Origin: Tildeniella torsiva UHER 1998/13D
Lineage (GTDB): Bacteria > Cyanobacteriota > Cyanobacteriia > Phormidesmidales > Phormidesmidaceae
Assembly: GCA_019358835.1 (NCBI GenBank)
Contig: JAHHIH010000011.1
Location: 124,001-188,000, forward strand
Length of the DNA: 64,000 bases
Reading direction: 5' to 3'
The position numbers and the translations under genes were made by a program. The notes under the pieces were generated by a model, which saw only the letters and a program-made list of their open reading frames with translations, was not told the DNA's origin and ran no database searches. This document shows, one piece after another, positions 9,732 to 20,222 of this stretch (its first letter is position 1; every line of letters starts with the position of its first letter).

Positions 9732-10625
9732 ATGAGTCAGATGTTGTTGAACCCTAAGATCTCGGTAATTATTCCCTCTCTTAATCAAGGAGTCTATCTA
9801 AAGCAGTGTATCGAATCGATATTGGCTCAGCATTACTCTGAGCTAGAGTTAATCATTATTGACGGCAAATCAGTTGACAAATCTGTCGAAATAATAAGGA
9901 AATATGAAGCTCATATATCTTTTTGGGTAAGTGAGCATGATAATGGCCAAAGCGATGCTATTAATAAGGGCTTTAATCGAGCAACTGGTGATATTGTCGC
10001 ATGGCTGAACGCTGATGATTATTATCTTCCAAAAGCTTTTGATCAGGTGAAAGAGGCTTATCAAGCTAGACCGTCTGCTCCTTTCTATTTTGGAGATGGT
10101 CTGCGTGTAGATAGGGTTGGGAAGACTATTTCTAAATTTTTCCCTACAGATAGAATTATATTTAATCGACAAGCTCTAGTAATGGGCTTGAATTATATTC
10201 TTCAACCTGCAACCTTTATTAGTCGAGAAGCTCTTGAGAAAGTTGGCTATTTGGATACTGATCTTCACTATGGAATGGACTCAGATCTTTGGATGAGGTT
10301 ATCAGTCCTAGATATTCCAGAAGCTATACAAACGGCACTGGCCGCTAGTAGAGAATACGAGACAACTAAAACTGCTACAGGTTCTTTCGCTCGAGTGGAG
10401 GAGCTTCGCAAGATCTCTATGAATCATTCAGGCCTGCCAATAACTCCCGGTGTGGTCTGTTACTTCCTAGATACTCTTTATAGATTCGTTCTAGAAAATG
10501 AAGTCATATTCTCAAAGTCCTATTCTGAAGATCTCCTCGTGCTCTGGCAAAAAACATCTTCCTCATTTGATTTTTTTGGGGCTAGACCAGATGGATTCCC
10601 AAAGCAAACAGATTTGGATGAATAG
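9732..10625 (+). CDS. glycosyltransferase family 2
   Basis: 297 residues with a GT-A fold. The opening is ISVIIPSLNQGVYLKQCIESI, the acidic region is LIIIDGKSVDKSVEII, and the metal-binding DxD-type motif sits in AWLNADDYYLP. A conserved WVSEHDNGQSDAINKGF region links it to the two other GT2 modules in this cluster (10.7 kb and 13.2 kb genes). It probably transfers a nucleotide-activated sugar onto the growing glycan. The DNA is AT-rich compared with the cluster flanks. Confidence 0.87.
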   Translation: MSQMLLNPKISVIIPSLNQGVYLKQCIESILAQHYSELELIIIDGKSVDKSVEIIRKYEAHISFWVSEHDNGQSDAINKGFNRATGDIVAWLNADDYYLPKAFDQVKEAYQARPSAPFYFGDGLRVDRVGKTISKFFPTDRIIFNRQALVMGLNYILQPATFISREALEKVGYLDTDLHYGMDSDLWMRLSVLDIPEAIQTALAASREYETTKTATGSFARVEELRKISMNHSGLPITPGVVCYFLDTLYRFVLENEVIFSKSYSEDLLVLWQKTSSSFDFFGARPDGFPKQTDLDE

Positions 10626-10707
10626 ATTTTATGGGGCACCTCCTATGTTGAGCTCAACTCGACTATAGTTTTGATTGAATTTGAGGCAATATCTAAGAGA
10701 ATGTTGG

Positions 10708-13110
10708 ATGATTAAGATGAGAATAGGTATTGATATAAGGCCTTTGGTTCTCGGTGCATCGGGTGGAATATCGCAATTAGTCAAAGGAACCTTTGAGCAT
10801 TTATTTGCTCTCTATCCCGAACATTATTTTTTTGTGTTTTGTACACCTTTTAATAGAATGCTTATTGATTATGAAAATGAGCATGTGAACTATTTAAGCT
10901 TACCTATTTCAACATATTATTATCAGCTGGATAAAGCGACGATAGGAGAAGACTTAGATGTGTTGTTCCGGGCCTATCCAATGGAAGATACGCTCACTTT
11001 TCCTTTAAGCAAGCAAATTTATTTAATCCCAGATATTCAGCATGAAGAATTTCCTGGTTTTTTCTCTGAGGATGTTTTGCGTGCTCGCCGAGAATCCTTT
11101 TCTAAAGCTCTGCGTGAGGCTGGGGCTATAGGGACTATTTCTGAGTTTGCACGAAGTACTCTACTCAATTTTCCTGGTACCCGCTGTACCGATATTTTCT
11201 TGATGGAGCCTTCGCTTCAAGATTTGCATCAAGACTTGTGCGAAGTTGAGTTGACTGATTTAGAAACTCAATTAGTTCCTGATGGGGATTATTTTATCTT
11301 TCCTGCTAACCTATGGAAACATAAAAATCATCGCGCTCTCCTCCAGGCATTTTCTCTCTTTATCGAGAAAACTGGTCGAGACGTGAAATTAGTACTGACT
11401 GGCTATCAAGAAGGATGGGTTCAACTTTTTGAAGCTTTCCCGGAACTGCCTGTGGTTCATTTAGGATTTGTCAGGCCAGAGTTCCTAAGAATACTTTTAG
11501 GAAGGGCAAAAGCTTTAGTTTTTTTCTCACTCTACGAAGGGTTTGGAATGCCCTTACTAGAGGCATTTAACGCAGGTACCCCTGTTATTTGCAGCAACAC
11601 GACGAGCCTGCCGGAAGTTGGTAAAGATGCGGTTCTGACTTGTGATCCTACCGACATAAAAGCTATCGCTAATCTCATGGAGCAGATTCTGACAGATGGT
11701 CAATTGAGAGATATGCTCATTAAGAGGGGTAAAGATCGACTTAGTAAATATTCTTGGGACAAGGCAGCTCACAATTTAATTGCTGCCTGCGAAAGAGTTA
11801 GGACGCGAATAGATCAATCGTTGCAAGTGTCATCTTTTGGTGACCAAACACAGCAACCTCTGGTTTCTATCGTTACGCCTTCCTATAATCAAGGGCGGTT
11901 TTTACGAAAAACCATCGAGAGCGTAATTAGCCAGAATTATTCTAATCTTGAATATTTTATTTTTGATGGTGGGTCAACAGACGATTCGATCGACATCTTA
12001 AAATCCTATGGCGATCGGTTTTCTTGGATTTCTGCTCCAGATAAGGGCCAAACTGACGCGATCAACAAAGGGATGAGACTTGCAAATGGCGAAATACTAG
12101 CATATTTGAATTCTGATGATGTGCTGCTTCCGGGGACTATTGAGAAAGTTGTTCATTTTTTCAATCAAAATCCTGACTGTGATCTTGTCTACGGTAAGGC
12201 ATTTTATATTGATGAAAGTGATCAAATCATAGGCCACTACAAAACAGCAGATTACTCCTTAAACCGATTGGTTGAGGACTGTATGGTATGCCAGCCAGCT
12301 GCTTTTTGGCGCAGTCGTGTTAAAGACAAAATCGGACTATTTGATGAGGCTCTGAACTATGCAATGGACTATGACTATTGGCTCCGCATTGCTACACAAT
12401 GTGGCAATATCTGTTTCTTGCCTGATAGCTTAGCTTGTTCACGCTTATACCCCGAAACGAAGACATGCTCTGCTCGGGCACAGATCTATAGTGAAATATT
12501 TAATATTAGTCGTAAGCATGTTGGTTATGTGCATGAAAATTATTATCAGGGACTCTGGCATTACCTAATTTTTGAGAAGGACAATTCTATTGCGCGATTA
12601 TTGCGCCGTTATCCAAAGCTATATCGTAGTTTGTACAAGCTCCATTACAAGCTATCAAATTCCCGGCAAGAATCAATAGGTAAGACTTTTGTACATCTAT
12701 TGCTGAAAGCAAGGGGAAAGTTAAAGGGTTTGATTAAAAAGTATAGTTCTCGATTCATACCTCTTAAACTAAGGGCTACTTCATTTGATAATGTGAATGG
12801 TTTTTGGCAAGATAATTGGCTGTCACCCGAAGTGACAATTCCAATAAAAAAGTTGGAAACTTCTCAAGATCTATATATTGCTGGGATAGCTCCAATTGAT
12901 CTTGAAATGACTGTTTACGTTGGCAACCAGACTATCGATCGGGTCAAAGTTTTGGCTCATCAGTATAGGATGATAAAACTATCTGTCATATTTCTTGAGG
13001 ATTCTTTGCTTAAGATTAAATTCTCCAAATCTGTTAAGGATTCAGACAACAGAAGAATATCATTTTTGCTTCAAGCTACTAATCTTTTCTCGGAGAAAGA
13101 CATTGGCTGA
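10708..13110 (+). CDS. bifunctional glycosyltransferase (GT4 + GT2)
   Basis: About 800 residues holding two complete transferase modules. The first is GT4-like (GIDIRPLVLGASGGISQL near the start, and FFSLYEGFGMPLLEAFNAG with an E-x7-E pair at about residue 275). The second is GT2-like (VSIVTPSYNQGRFLRKTIES, FDGGSTDDS, and a DxD-type NSDD). About 170 residues after these are not recognised. I place the start at ATG 10708 (or 10717); the TTG at 10675 is in frame but unlikely. It probably adds two successive sugars of the repeat unit (inference). Confidence 0.85.
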   Translation: MIKMRIGIDIRPLVLGASGGISQLVKGTFEHLFALYPEHYFFVFCTPFNRMLIDYENEHVNYLSLPISTYYYQLDKATIGEDLDVLFRAYPMEDTLTFPLSKQIYLIPDIQHEEFPGFFSEDVLRARRESFSKALREAGAIGTISEFARSTLLNFPGTRCTDIFLMEPSLQDLHQDLCEVELTDLETQLVPDGDYFIFPANLWKHKNHRALLQAFSLFIEKTGRDVKLVLTGYQEGWVQLFEAFPELPVVHLGFVRPEFLRILLGRAKALVFFSLYEGFGMPLLEAFNAGTPVICSNTTSLPEVGKDAVLTCDPTDIKAIANLMEQILTDGQLRDMLIKRGKDRLSKYSWDKAAHNLIAACERVRTRIDQSLQVSSFGDQTQQPLVSIVTPSYNQGRFLRKTIESVISQNYSNLEYFIFDGGSTDDSIDILKSYGDRFSWISAPDKGQTDAINKGMRLANGEILAYLNSDDVLLPGTIEKVVHFFNQNPDCDLVYGKAFYIDESDQIIGHYKTADYSLNRLVEDCMVCQPAAFWRSRVKDKIGLFDEALNYAMDYDYWLRIATQCGNICFLPDSLACSRLYPETKTCSARAQIYSEIFNISRKHVGYVHENYYQGLWHYLIFEKDNSIARLLRRYPKLYRSLYKLHYKLSNSRQESIGKTFVHLLLKARGKLKGLIKKYSSRFIPLKLRATSFDNVNGFWQDNWLSPEVTIPIKKLETSQDLYIAGIAPIDLEMTVYVGNQTIDRVKVLAHQYRMIKLSVIFLEDSLLKIKFSKSVKDSDNRRISFLLQATNLFSEKDIG

Positions 13111-13194
13111 TGACAGCAGTTAGGTTAGCTCGGTTGGACTGCTTTTAAAGGGCAATCGAGCTTTGGATAGTTGAATCTGTCAGGCTTACTCGTC

Positions 13195-14106
13195 ATGAAT
13201 CTAACGTTTAGTGTTGTTACTCCTTCTTATCAACAAGGTTGTTTTATTGAACGTACGATCAAAAGTGTTCTGGCTCAAAATGTAGATTTTGAGTTTGTTG
13301 TTATGGATGGTGGTAGCAAAGATGAAACTCTTGATGTTTTAGATACCTACAGCGATCGGCTCATATGGGTATCAGAGGTTGATGCTGGACAGGCTGATGC
13401 TGTCAATAAGGGTATTGAAAAAGCTACAGGCGATATTATTGCGTGGATTAATTCTGATGATATTTACTATCCTGGAGCCTTAGAGAAAGTAAAAGATATT
13501 TTCTCCAGGTATTCGGAGGTTCAGGTTGTGTATGGGAAAGCTGACTGGATTGGAGAAAAAGATGAGGTTTTAAAGGCATTTCCAACGGAGCCTTGGAGTT
13601 ACAAGAGACTCAAGGAGTCTTGCTATCTCTGTCAGCCAGCTGTATTTTTCCGGCGTTCTCTGGTCGAAAAATACGGTAGCCTGAATAAATCGCTCCAGTA
13701 CTGCATGGATTATGAACTGTGGCTGAGATATGGTGAGCATACTGACTTTTATTTCTTGTCTGACAAGCTGGCAGGTTCTAGGATGTATGCTTCGAACAAA
13801 ACCATGGGTCAAACTTTAGTTGCCCATGCCGAGATCAATCGTATGTTGGAGAATAAGCTAGGGGTGATTCCTGCTAACTGGTTGCTGGGTTATGCGCTAG
13901 TTAAGGTAGAGAAAACCTACGGTATTAGCCGCTACGATCGCACCCAAACCCATCGCTTTGTGCGCCTATTAGTGCAGTTTTCATGCCGGGAGTTAATAGC
14001 TCACAACCCGCTGGCTTTCTTGAAAGTTGCTCCTAAGATGATGTTTTGGTTTTTGGTGCCTGACCGCGCCTGGTTTCGGCGTGAAGACATTTTGGCACTG
14101 GTTTAG
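13195..14106 (+). CDS. glycosyltransferase family 2
   Basis: 303 residues. The GT2 core shows FSVVTPSYQQGCFIERTIKS, FVVMDGGSKDETLDV and a DxD-type motif in AWINSDDIYYPG. It is closely similar in pattern to the GT2 half of the preceding gene (shared CQPAxFxR and AMDYDYW/CMDYELW positions), which suggests duplication within the cluster. The start is the ATG at 13195; a TTG at 13171 is in frame. The stop is two bases before the ATG of the next gene, so translation is likely coupled. Confidence 0.86.
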   Translation: MNLTFSVVTPSYQQGCFIERTIKSVLAQNVDFEFVVMDGGSKDETLDVLDTYSDRLIWVSEVDAGQADAVNKGIEKATGDIIAWINSDDIYYPGALEKVKDIFSRYSEVQVVYGKADWIGEKDEVLKAFPTEPWSYKRLKESCYLCQPAVFFRRSLVEKYGSLNKSLQYCMDYELWLRYGEHTDFYFLSDKLAGSRMYASNKTMGQTLVAHAEINRMLENKLGVIPANWLLGYALVKVEKTYGISRYDRTQTHRFVRLLVQFSCRELIAHNPLAFLKVAPKMMFWFLVPDRAWFRREDILALV

Positions 14107-14108
14107 GC

Positions 14109-15326
14109 ATGGTCAGGTTTGTTGTAGACGCTACTCCAGTTTTGCCAAAGCCCAGCGGGGTGGGGCTGTACGTACTGAATCTGCTGGGGGCGCTGCGATC
14201 GCTGCAAGTAGTTGAAAACTTTAGTCTCGGTGTCGCCTATCAACCCAGTTCTAAAAACTGGTTGCGAGGCAATTTAACGCTGCCTGAGGTGCTTGAAACC
14301 TATGACGACGTGGCCGTTTTACCCCTACCGGTACGCCTGCTCAATCTGCTGGCCCAAGTGCCCAGAAATCCGATTTTGGGGCAGTTAGAGCATCGATTTG
14401 GTCAGCCCGATATTTATCATGGCACCAACTATGCGGTCTATCCCTGTCGGCATAGCCTGCGGGTGATGACGATCTACGATCTGTCGTTTTTGCGGTACCC
14501 CGAGTACGTGACGGCGGTAGTGCGCACCTATGAACAGCGGGTGCGGCAGTGCCTGGGCTGGACCGATCTGGTAATCACTATTTCTGAAAGCTCTAAGCGC
14601 GATATTGTTGAACTGTTGGGGTTACCCCCCGAACGAGTGTGGGTGACGCCGTTAGCCAGCCGCTATGCAGCTGATACCGTGAGAGGGAGCTATGCCTTGG
14701 CGGCGGTTGATTTGGGCGACTCCGGCACAGATATTCGTTCCGAGTCAGTTCCCGTTTCTGGGATGCCGCAGGCTTTAGGTTTCGCGAATCGCCCCTACAT
14801 TCTCTTCGTCAGCACCCTAGAACCCAGAAAAAACGTGGTGCGTCTGATTCAGGCGTTTGACCAGCTCAAAACAAATCGCCAAATTGATCACCAACTGGTG
14901 CTGGTGGGTCAAAAAGGATGGCAGTTTGAGCCGATCTTTGAGGCGATCGCGGCCTCTCCCTGGCAGCATCACATTCGCCATCTCGACTACCTCTCCGATG
15001 CAGAGGTGGCCTACTGCTACCAAAATGCCGATGTGTTTGCCTATCCCTCGCTCTATGAAGGCTTTGGCCTGCCGGTGCTTGAGGCTATGACCCTGGGCTG
15101 CCCGGTGGTCACGGCCAATACCTCGTCTTTACCCGAGGTTGCTGGTAATGCCGCGCTGTTGGTAGACCCCACCAGCGTGGAAGACCTGGCGGAGGCACTG
15201 GGGCGGGTGATTGGCGATCGCTCCCTCCGCCGGGCCATGATTGCCAAGGGCTATCAGCAGGCAGCTCAGTTTTCCTGGACTCGCACGGCTAAATTGACGC
15301 TGGCGGCCTATCGTTCACTACTATAG
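14109..15326 (+). CDS. glycosyltransferase family 4
   Basis: 405 residues, GT-B fold of the GT4 family. The N-terminal domain has the glycine-rich PKPSGVGLYVLNLL. The C-terminal donor-binding domain has ILFVSTLEPRKNVVRLIQAF and then [20 protein letters not shown] with the catalytic E-x7-E pair. It is GC-rich like the cyanobacterial core, unlike the AT-rich genes before it. The mannosyltransferase-like sequence fits the GDP-mannose dehydratase encoded next. Confidence 0.88.
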   Translation: MVRFVVDATPVLPKPSGVGLYVLNLLGALRSLQVVENFSLGVAYQPSSKNWLRGNLTLPEVLETYDDVAVLPLPVRLLNLLAQVPRNPILGQLEHRFGQPDIYHGTNYAVYPCRHSLRVMTIYDLSFLRYPEYVTAVVRTYEQRVRQCLGWTDLVITISESSKRDIVELLGLPPERVWVTPLASRYAADTVRGSYALAAVDLGDSGTDIRSESVPVSGMPQALGFANRPYILFVSTLEPRKNVVRLIQAFDQLKTNRQIDHQLVLVGQKGWQFEPIFEAIAASPWQHHIRHLDYLSDAEVAYCYQNADVFAYPSLYEGFGLPVLEAMTLGCPVVTANTSSLPEVAGNAALLVDPTSVEDLAEALGRVIGDRSLRRAMIAKGYQQAAQFSWTRTAKLTLAAYRSLL

Positions 15327-15363
15327 ATAAGCTCAGCCCTAGGGATCTTAGCGAGTAGTTTCA

Positions 15364-16326
15364 ATGGCAAAGAAAGCGTTGATTACGGGCCTGACTGGCC
15401 AAGACGGATCTTACCTAGCTGAGCTTTTACTGTCGCAGGGGTATCAGGTCTGCGGCATGGTCAGGCGCTCTAGTTCCAGCAGTTTTGAGCGCATCAGCCA
15501 TTTTTCGAATCAAATTGAAGTCATATCTGGCGATCTGCTAGACCAGTTCTCGCTGATTGACGCCATCGATCAGACGCAGCCCGATGAGATCTATAACTTG
15601 GCCTCCCAAAGCTACGTGCCCCTGTCTTGGACTCAGCCCGCCTTAACCGCTGAGTACACAGCCCTGGGAGTGTCTCGACTGCTGGAGGCGATTCGGCGCT
15701 GCAAGCCCAGCACCCGCTTTTACCAAGCCTCAAGCAGTGAGGTGTTTGGCCAGCCCGATGAGTCTCCTCAAACTGAGCGCACCGCCTTTAGGCCCCGCAA
15801 CCCCTACGGCGTAGCCAAAGCCTATGCTCACTGGATGACGGTCAACTATCGGCAAAAGTATGATCTGTACGCCTGCTGCGGCATTACCTACACTCACGAG
15901 TCACCGCGACGGGGGGCTGAGTTTGTGTTTCGCAAAATTACCCGGGGAGCGGTGCAGATTAAACTCGGCCTGGTTAAGGAACTGCGGCTGGGAAATCTGG
16001 ATGCCCGGCGAGACTGGTGCCATGCCCAGGATGTGGTGACGGCGATGTGGCTAATGCTGCAGCAGGAGAGCCCCGAGGACTACATCATCGCCAGCGGCAA
16101 GACCCATTCGGTGCGTGAACTGGTCGATTGTGCGTTTAGCTATTTGGGTTTGGACTACCAGCAGTATGTCAGCGTCGATCCGGCGTTTTATCGCCCCGAT
16201 GAGGATGTGCAACTGGTGGGGTCAATTGACAAGATTAAAACCGAGCTAAATTGGCAGCCCCAATATTCGTTTCAGCGCTTAATTGAATCGATGGTTGATC
16301 ACGATCTGAAAACGCTGAATGGGTAG
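15364..16326 (+). CDS. gmd: GDP-mannose 4,6-dehydratase
   Basis: 320 residues of the extended short-chain dehydrogenase fold. It shows the nucleotide-binding GLTGQDGSYLAELLL, the active-site region YQASSSEVFG, and the Y-x3-K pair in NPYGVAKAYAHW. The family marker SPRRGAEFVFRKIT and the motif DARRDWCHAQDVV follow. It converts GDP-D-mannose to GDP-4-keto-6-deoxymannose, the precursor of fucose, rhamnose or perosamine. It is somewhat shorter than the usual 340-370 residues but has all visible key residues. It sits between two GT4 genes. Confidence 0.93.
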   Translation: MAKKALITGLTGQDGSYLAELLLSQGYQVCGMVRRSSSSSFERISHFSNQIEVISGDLLDQFSLIDAIDQTQPDEIYNLASQSYVPLSWTQPALTAEYTALGVSRLLEAIRRCKPSTRFYQASSSEVFGQPDESPQTERTAFRPRNPYGVAKAYAHWMTVNYRQKYDLYACCGITYTHESPRRGAEFVFRKITRGAVQIKLGLVKELRLGNLDARRDWCHAQDVVTAMWLMLQQESPEDYIIASGKTHSVRELVDCAFSYLGLDYQQYVSVDPAFYRPDEDVQLVGSIDKIKTELNWQPQYSFQRLIESMVDHDLKTLNG

Positions 16327-16377
16327 GCACCAGCTAGGCGATCGCAGGCATAGAACACATCCTAAAACGACTCTTGC

Positions 16378-17451
16378 ATGACCGAGGCTTCGCTGCTGAT
16401 TAACCTGGCGTTTGTTCCCACTAAGCCAACGGGGCTAGGGGTCTATGCGCTCAATCTGGTGCAGCATCTTTCTGTGGAAGACAGCTGCATGCTCAGCGAT
16501 CGCGCGATCGCCGGCCATCGCCACCGGCCCTCACCCCAGGGCGCTACCACGGAGGCAGGCAAGCAGGGTCATGCCCGGCGGCTGTGGTGGACTCAGTTTC
16601 AGGTGCCGAGGCTGTATCGACAGCTTGGGGCAAAACTGCTGTTTTCGCCTATCCCCGAAGCCCCGCTCTGGTCATCATGCCGAACGGTGGTGACGGTGCA
16701 TGACTTGATTCCCCTCCACTTTCCCCAGGCAGGGTCGCCGCTGACGCTGTACTTTCGCCACTATCTGCCCCAGGTGATTCGCCAGGCTGAGCACATTATT
16801 TGCGATTCAGAGTCAACCCTGCGGGACATTTATCACTTTTTTGGTAAACCATCGGGGAAAACAACGGTGATTCCGTTGGCCTACGATAATAGCCATTATC
16901 ACTGGCTAGATCTGCCGCGCCAGCCCTACTTCCTCTACGTAGGCAGCCACTACACTTACAAGAACTTAGGTCGTTTGATTGAGGCCTTTGCTCAGACCTC
17001 GCTGCCCGACGTTAAGCTGCTGATTGCTGGAGTGCCCGACCCCCGCTATACGCCAGCCCTGCAAGCCCAGGTGGAGGCGATGGGCCTGGGCGATCGCGTT
17101 CAGTTTTTGGCCTACGTGCCCTACGACGAGCTGCCGCGGCTGATCAACCAGGCGATCGCCCTGGTATTTCCTAGCCTGTGGGAAGGGTTTGGCCTGCCTG
17201 TGCTAGAAGCAATGGCCTGTGGCACGCCGGTAATTACATCCAACGTGTCCTCGTTGCCCGAGGTGGCTGGGGAGGCAGCGCTGTCCATTGACCCCTACAA
17301 CGTCGGTGCGCTGGCCGAGGCGATGACCGCCGTGGCCAGCGACCATACTCTTTGGCGGACGCTCCACCAAGCTGGGCTAGCGCGGGTGAAGGCCTTTAGC
17401 TGGGAGCAGACTGGACGACAGACTAGCGAAATCCTTCAGCGCTATTTGTGA
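16378..17451 (+). CDS. glycosyltransferase family 4
   Basis: 357 residues, GT4 type. It has [34 protein letters not shown] and [20 protein letters not shown] with the E-x7-E pair. A basic, low-complexity insertion around residues 40-60 contains a HIP1 site in the DNA. This is the last gene of the glycan cluster and ends 23 bases before a strong inverted repeat that probably terminates transcription. Confidence 0.88.
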   Translation: MTEASLLINLAFVPTKPTGLGVYALNLVQHLSVEDSCMLSDRAIAGHRHRPSPQGATTEAGKQGHARRLWWTQFQVPRLYRQLGAKLLFSPIPEAPLWSSCRTVVTVHDLIPLHFPQAGSPLTLYFRHYLPQVIRQAEHIICDSESTLRDIYHFFGKPSGKTTVIPLAYDNSHYHWLDLPRQPYFLYVGSHYTYKNLGRLIEAFAQTSLPDVKLLIAGVPDPRYTPALQAQVEAMGLGDRVQFLAYVPYDELPRLINQAIALVFPSLWEGFGLPVLEAMACGTPVITSNVSSLPEVAGEAALSIDPYNVGALAEAMTAVASDHTLWRTLHQAGLARVKAFSWEQTGRQTSEILQRYL

Positions 17452-17474
17452 GGAAGTTCCTAGTGTTGAGTGTT

Positions 17475-17523
17475 GAGTTTTAAGTGTTGAGTTCAGTCAT
17501 TCAACACTCAACATTTAGAACTC
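17475..17523. terminator. inverted repeat between convergent genes, probable bidirectional terminator
   Basis: Arms at 17475-17492 (GAGTTTTAAGTGTTGAGT) and 17506-17523 pair with two mismatches out of 18 around a 13-base loop. The element lies between the GT4 gene ending at 17451 and the convergent gene whose stop is at 17525. It is made of GTTGAGT units, a type of interspersed repeat common in cyanobacteria. There is no long T run, so termination is inferred from position and structure. Confidence 0.55.
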
Positions 17524-17524
17524 A

Positions 17525-17974
17525 TCAACGGTGGCTGACCCGCACGATCCAGTAGCTGATAGCCAGGGCAAAGACGGCGATCGCCAGCCCAATTAGCGTC
17601 GTCCCCGACACATCCTCCAAGTCAAGAATAATGAACTTCCGGCCCACCGCCGTTAGGGCCGTGGCGATCACTAGCTCGACCTGCACCACGTGTTTTCGGA
17701 TGTAGGCGGTGATATTTTCTAAAATCTCCAGGGCGATCAGCACGGTTAAAAAGAGGCCAAAAATATCGATTACGGTCTGGTCTAAAAACTCGCCGGGGGC
17801 AGTGGTAAAAATAGACCGCACCAGCACCCAGGCCAGATCAAACACGATCGCCAAAATAACAATCACCATACCCAGGGAGAGCGCCTTTGAGACACTGCCT
17901 TCAAACTGGTGCAGGCGACTCAAAAAGGTGTCATTTTCGAGTTGCTTAATCAACCGTCTGGCCCAGTTTGCCAT
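17525..17974 (-). CDS. PsiE-like membrane protein
   Basis: 149 residues with four hydrophobic segments, about residues 35-55, 70-88, 96-112 and 125-143. The pattern between segments (LEILENITAYIRKHVVQVELVIATALTAVGRK) is typical of the phosphate-starvation-inducible PsiE family. The function is not known. It starts 13 bases after the narB stop on the same strand and is probably co-transcribed with it, although no link to nitrate use is established. Confidence 0.8.
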   Translation of the reverse strand: MANWARRLIKQLENDTFLSRLHQFEGSVSKALSLGMVIVILAIVFDLAWVLVRSIFTTAPGEFLDQTVIDIFGLFLTVLIALEILENITAYIRKHVVQVELVIATALTAVGRKFIILDLEDVSGTTLIGLAIAVFALAISYWIVRVSHR

Positions 17975-17987
17975 CGCTGCTAACTGC

Positions 17988-20222
17988 TTAAGAGGTGGGT
18001 GCTGCTGAGAGAATAGACGATTCTGTAGCCTCGGGTAAAGTTTCTGCGGCGACAGTTGTCGCCTCGGGACGCTTCAGCGGCACGACATGCACGGCGCAGG
18101 CCTTGAGCTCGGGCTGGCCTGAGATTGGGCAGGCGACCGGGTGGGTGAGGGCGTTGCACTCGGCATTCTCGGCCCACAGGCTGCCCCAGTGCATGGGCAC
18201 AAACAGGGTGCCCCGGCGAATGTTTTGGGTGACCAGCAGCGGCAGTCGGACGGTGCCTCGGGGCGATCGCACCTCCACCCATTCGCCCCCCTGCACCTGA
18301 AGCTGCTGGGCATCGCGGGGGTTGATCTCTAGGAACGGGGCCGGGTGCATTTTCTGAATTTTTTCGATGCGCCCGGTGCGGGTTTGGGTGTGCCAGTGGC
18401 CGTAGAGCCGCCCAGTGGTCAGCACAAAGGGGTACTGGTCGTCGGGGGGTTCCGCTAACCCGTTAGAGTGCAGGGCGGCAAAGCGCGCCCGGCGATCGGC
18501 GGTGTTGAAAATGCCTCGGGTGTAGAGACGCTTGTCGTGGCGGGTGGCGGCGGTGGCGGTGGTTTCGGGGTCAGGGCAGGGCCACTGAATCGGGCCGAGG
18601 CTGGCCAGGCGATCGTGGCTAATGCCGGTGATATCGCAGGGCTGCCCCTGGGTGCTTTGGGCAAACTCGCGGTAGACCTCGGCGCTGGTGGCGAAGTCAA
18701 ACTGGTGGGCAAAGCCCAGGCGGCGACCCACCTCGGCAAAAATTTCCCAGTCGGGGCGGGCCTCGCCGGGGGGTGGGCGAAAGGCGGCACAGAGGGTAAT
18801 CACCCGCTCGGAGTTGGTCATGGTGCCTGTTTTTTCGCCCCACTGGGCGGCGGGCAGCAGCAGGTGGGCAAACTCGGCGGTTTCAGTAGGGTAGTAAGCG
18901 TCTTGGTAGACGGTAAAGGGCGACTGGCGCAGCGCCGCCTTGGTACGGTTGAGGTCGGGCAGGCTGACCGCTGGATTGGTGGCGGCGATCCACAGTAGGC
19001 CCACCCGCTGGTGCTCTAGGGCCAGCATCATTTCGCCCACCGAGAGGCCAGGTGTCGGGGAAATCTGCTCGGCGGGCAATCCCCAGAACTCTTCCACCTG
19101 GCGGCGGTGGTCGGGGTTTTTCACCAGACGGTAGCCCGGCAAAATGTGGGACAGCCCCCCGGCCTCGCGCCCGCCCATGGCGTTGGGCTGCCCGGTGAGG
19201 GAAAACGGCCCGGCCCCCGGTCGGCCAATGTTGCCGGTCATCAAGTGCAGGTTGATCAGCGACCTGACCTTGGCCGTCCCCTCAGACGACTGGTTGAGCC
19301 CCATCGACCACATCGATAGCACGGCCTTGGCTTCGGCCCAGGCGCGGGCGGCAGTTTCTAAATCGGCGAGGGTAATGCCGCAGCGCTCGGCCACAATGGT
19401 TGGCTCGTAGTGGCGCAGTACCTCAGTGTAGGCGGCAAAACCCTGGGTGCAGCCGTCGATGAATTCGGGGTCGAGGCTGCCCCAGCGCAGCAGCAGGTGG
19501 CCAATGCCGTTGAGCAGGGTGATGTCGCTGCCGGGGCGAATCGCCAAGTGCAGATCGGCGGCCTTGGCCGTGTCGGTGCGGCGGGGGTCAACCACGATCA
19601 GCTTGACGTGGCCGTGGCGCTTGTGGTGCTTGCGCAGGCGGTTAAAGACGATGGGGTGGCACTCGGCGGCGTTGGTGCCGATCAAAAAGGCGCAGTCGGT
19701 GGCCTCCAGATCGGCGTAGCAGCAGGGCGGGCCGTCGCTGCCAAAGCTCTGGATATAGCCCGCCACGGCCGATGACATGCACAGCCGCGAGTTGGCGTCG
19801 AAGTTGTTGGTGCCCAGGCAGCCCTTCACCAGTTTTTGGGCCACGTAGTAGTCTTCGGTTTGAAACTGGCCCGAGCCATAGACGCAGATGCCGTCTGGCC
19901 CCATTTCCTGGCGCACGGTTTGAATGCGGCTGACGATCGCATCCAAGGCCACCTCCCACGACACCCGCCGGAAGGGGTCATCGAGGGAGGCCCGCATCAT
20001 CGGGTATTTGAGCCGATCGCGATCGAGGGATTCGGCTACGGTGGCCCCCTTGACGCACACCATGCCCTGGCTAGAGGGGTGGGCGCGATCGCCCCTGGTC
20101 TGCCACAGCGGGTTGCCTGCGGCGTCGCGGTTGGTGGGCTTGTTGGGCTGGGCCGGAGGCAAGACTTCCAGGCCGCAACCCACGCCGCAGTAAGGACACA
20201 AGGTTTTAGCCGGATCGGTCAT
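17988..20222 (-). CDS. narB: assimilatory nitrate reductase (molybdopterin, ferredoxin-type)
   Basis: 744 residues of the bis-MGD molybdoenzyme family. The N-terminal [12 protein letters not shown] plus GMVCVKG supply the four cysteines of a [4Fe-4S] cluster. Then come the molybdopterin-binding domains ([26 protein letters not shown]) and the C-terminal molydopterin dinucleotide-binding domain with [19 protein letters not shown]. It reduces nitrate to nitrite in the cytoplasm. Length and cysteines fit cyanobacterial NarB. It lies 333 bp downstream of nirA on the same strand, without the transporter genes that often separate them. Confidence 0.95.
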   Translation of the reverse strand: MTDPAKTLCPYCGVGCGLEVLPPAQPNKPTNRDAAGNPLWQTRGDRAHPSSQGMVCVKGATVAESLDRDRLKYPMMRASLDDPFRRVSWEVALDAIVSRIQTVRQEMGPDGICVYGSGQFQTEDYYVAQKLVKGCLGTNNFDANSRLCMSSAVAGYIQSFGSDGPPCCYADLEATDCAFLIGTNAAECHPIVFNRLRKHHKRHGHVKLIVVDPRRTDTAKAADLHLAIRPGSDITLLNGIGHLLLRWGSLDPEFIDGCTQGFAAYTEVLRHYEPTIVAERCGITLADLETAARAWAEAKAVLSMWSMGLNQSSEGTAKVRSLINLHLMTGNIGRPGAGPFSLTGQPNAMGGREAGGLSHILPGYRLVKNPDHRRQVEEFWGLPAEQISPTPGLSVGEMMLALEHQRVGLLWIAATNPAVSLPDLNRTKAALRQSPFTVYQDAYYPTETAEFAHLLLPAAQWGEKTGTMTNSERVITLCAAFRPPPGEARPDWEIFAEVGRRLGFAHQFDFATSAEVYREFAQSTQGQPCDITGISHDRLASLGPIQWPCPDPETTATAATRHDKRLYTRGIFNTADRRARFAALHSNGLAEPPDDQYPFVLTTGRLYGHWHTQTRTGRIEKIQKMHPAPFLEINPRDAQQLQVQGGEWVEVRSPRGTVRLPLLVTQNIRRGTLFVPMHWGSLWAENAECNALTHPVACPISGQPELKACAVHVVPLKRPEATTVAAETLPEATESSILSAAPTS

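Noticed and set aside
18468-18998. Plus-strand open frames across narB (also 19410-19775, 19836-20246)
   Set aside because: They are the antisense of a well-supported molybdoenzyme with all its motifs; long GC-rich genes give such shadows.
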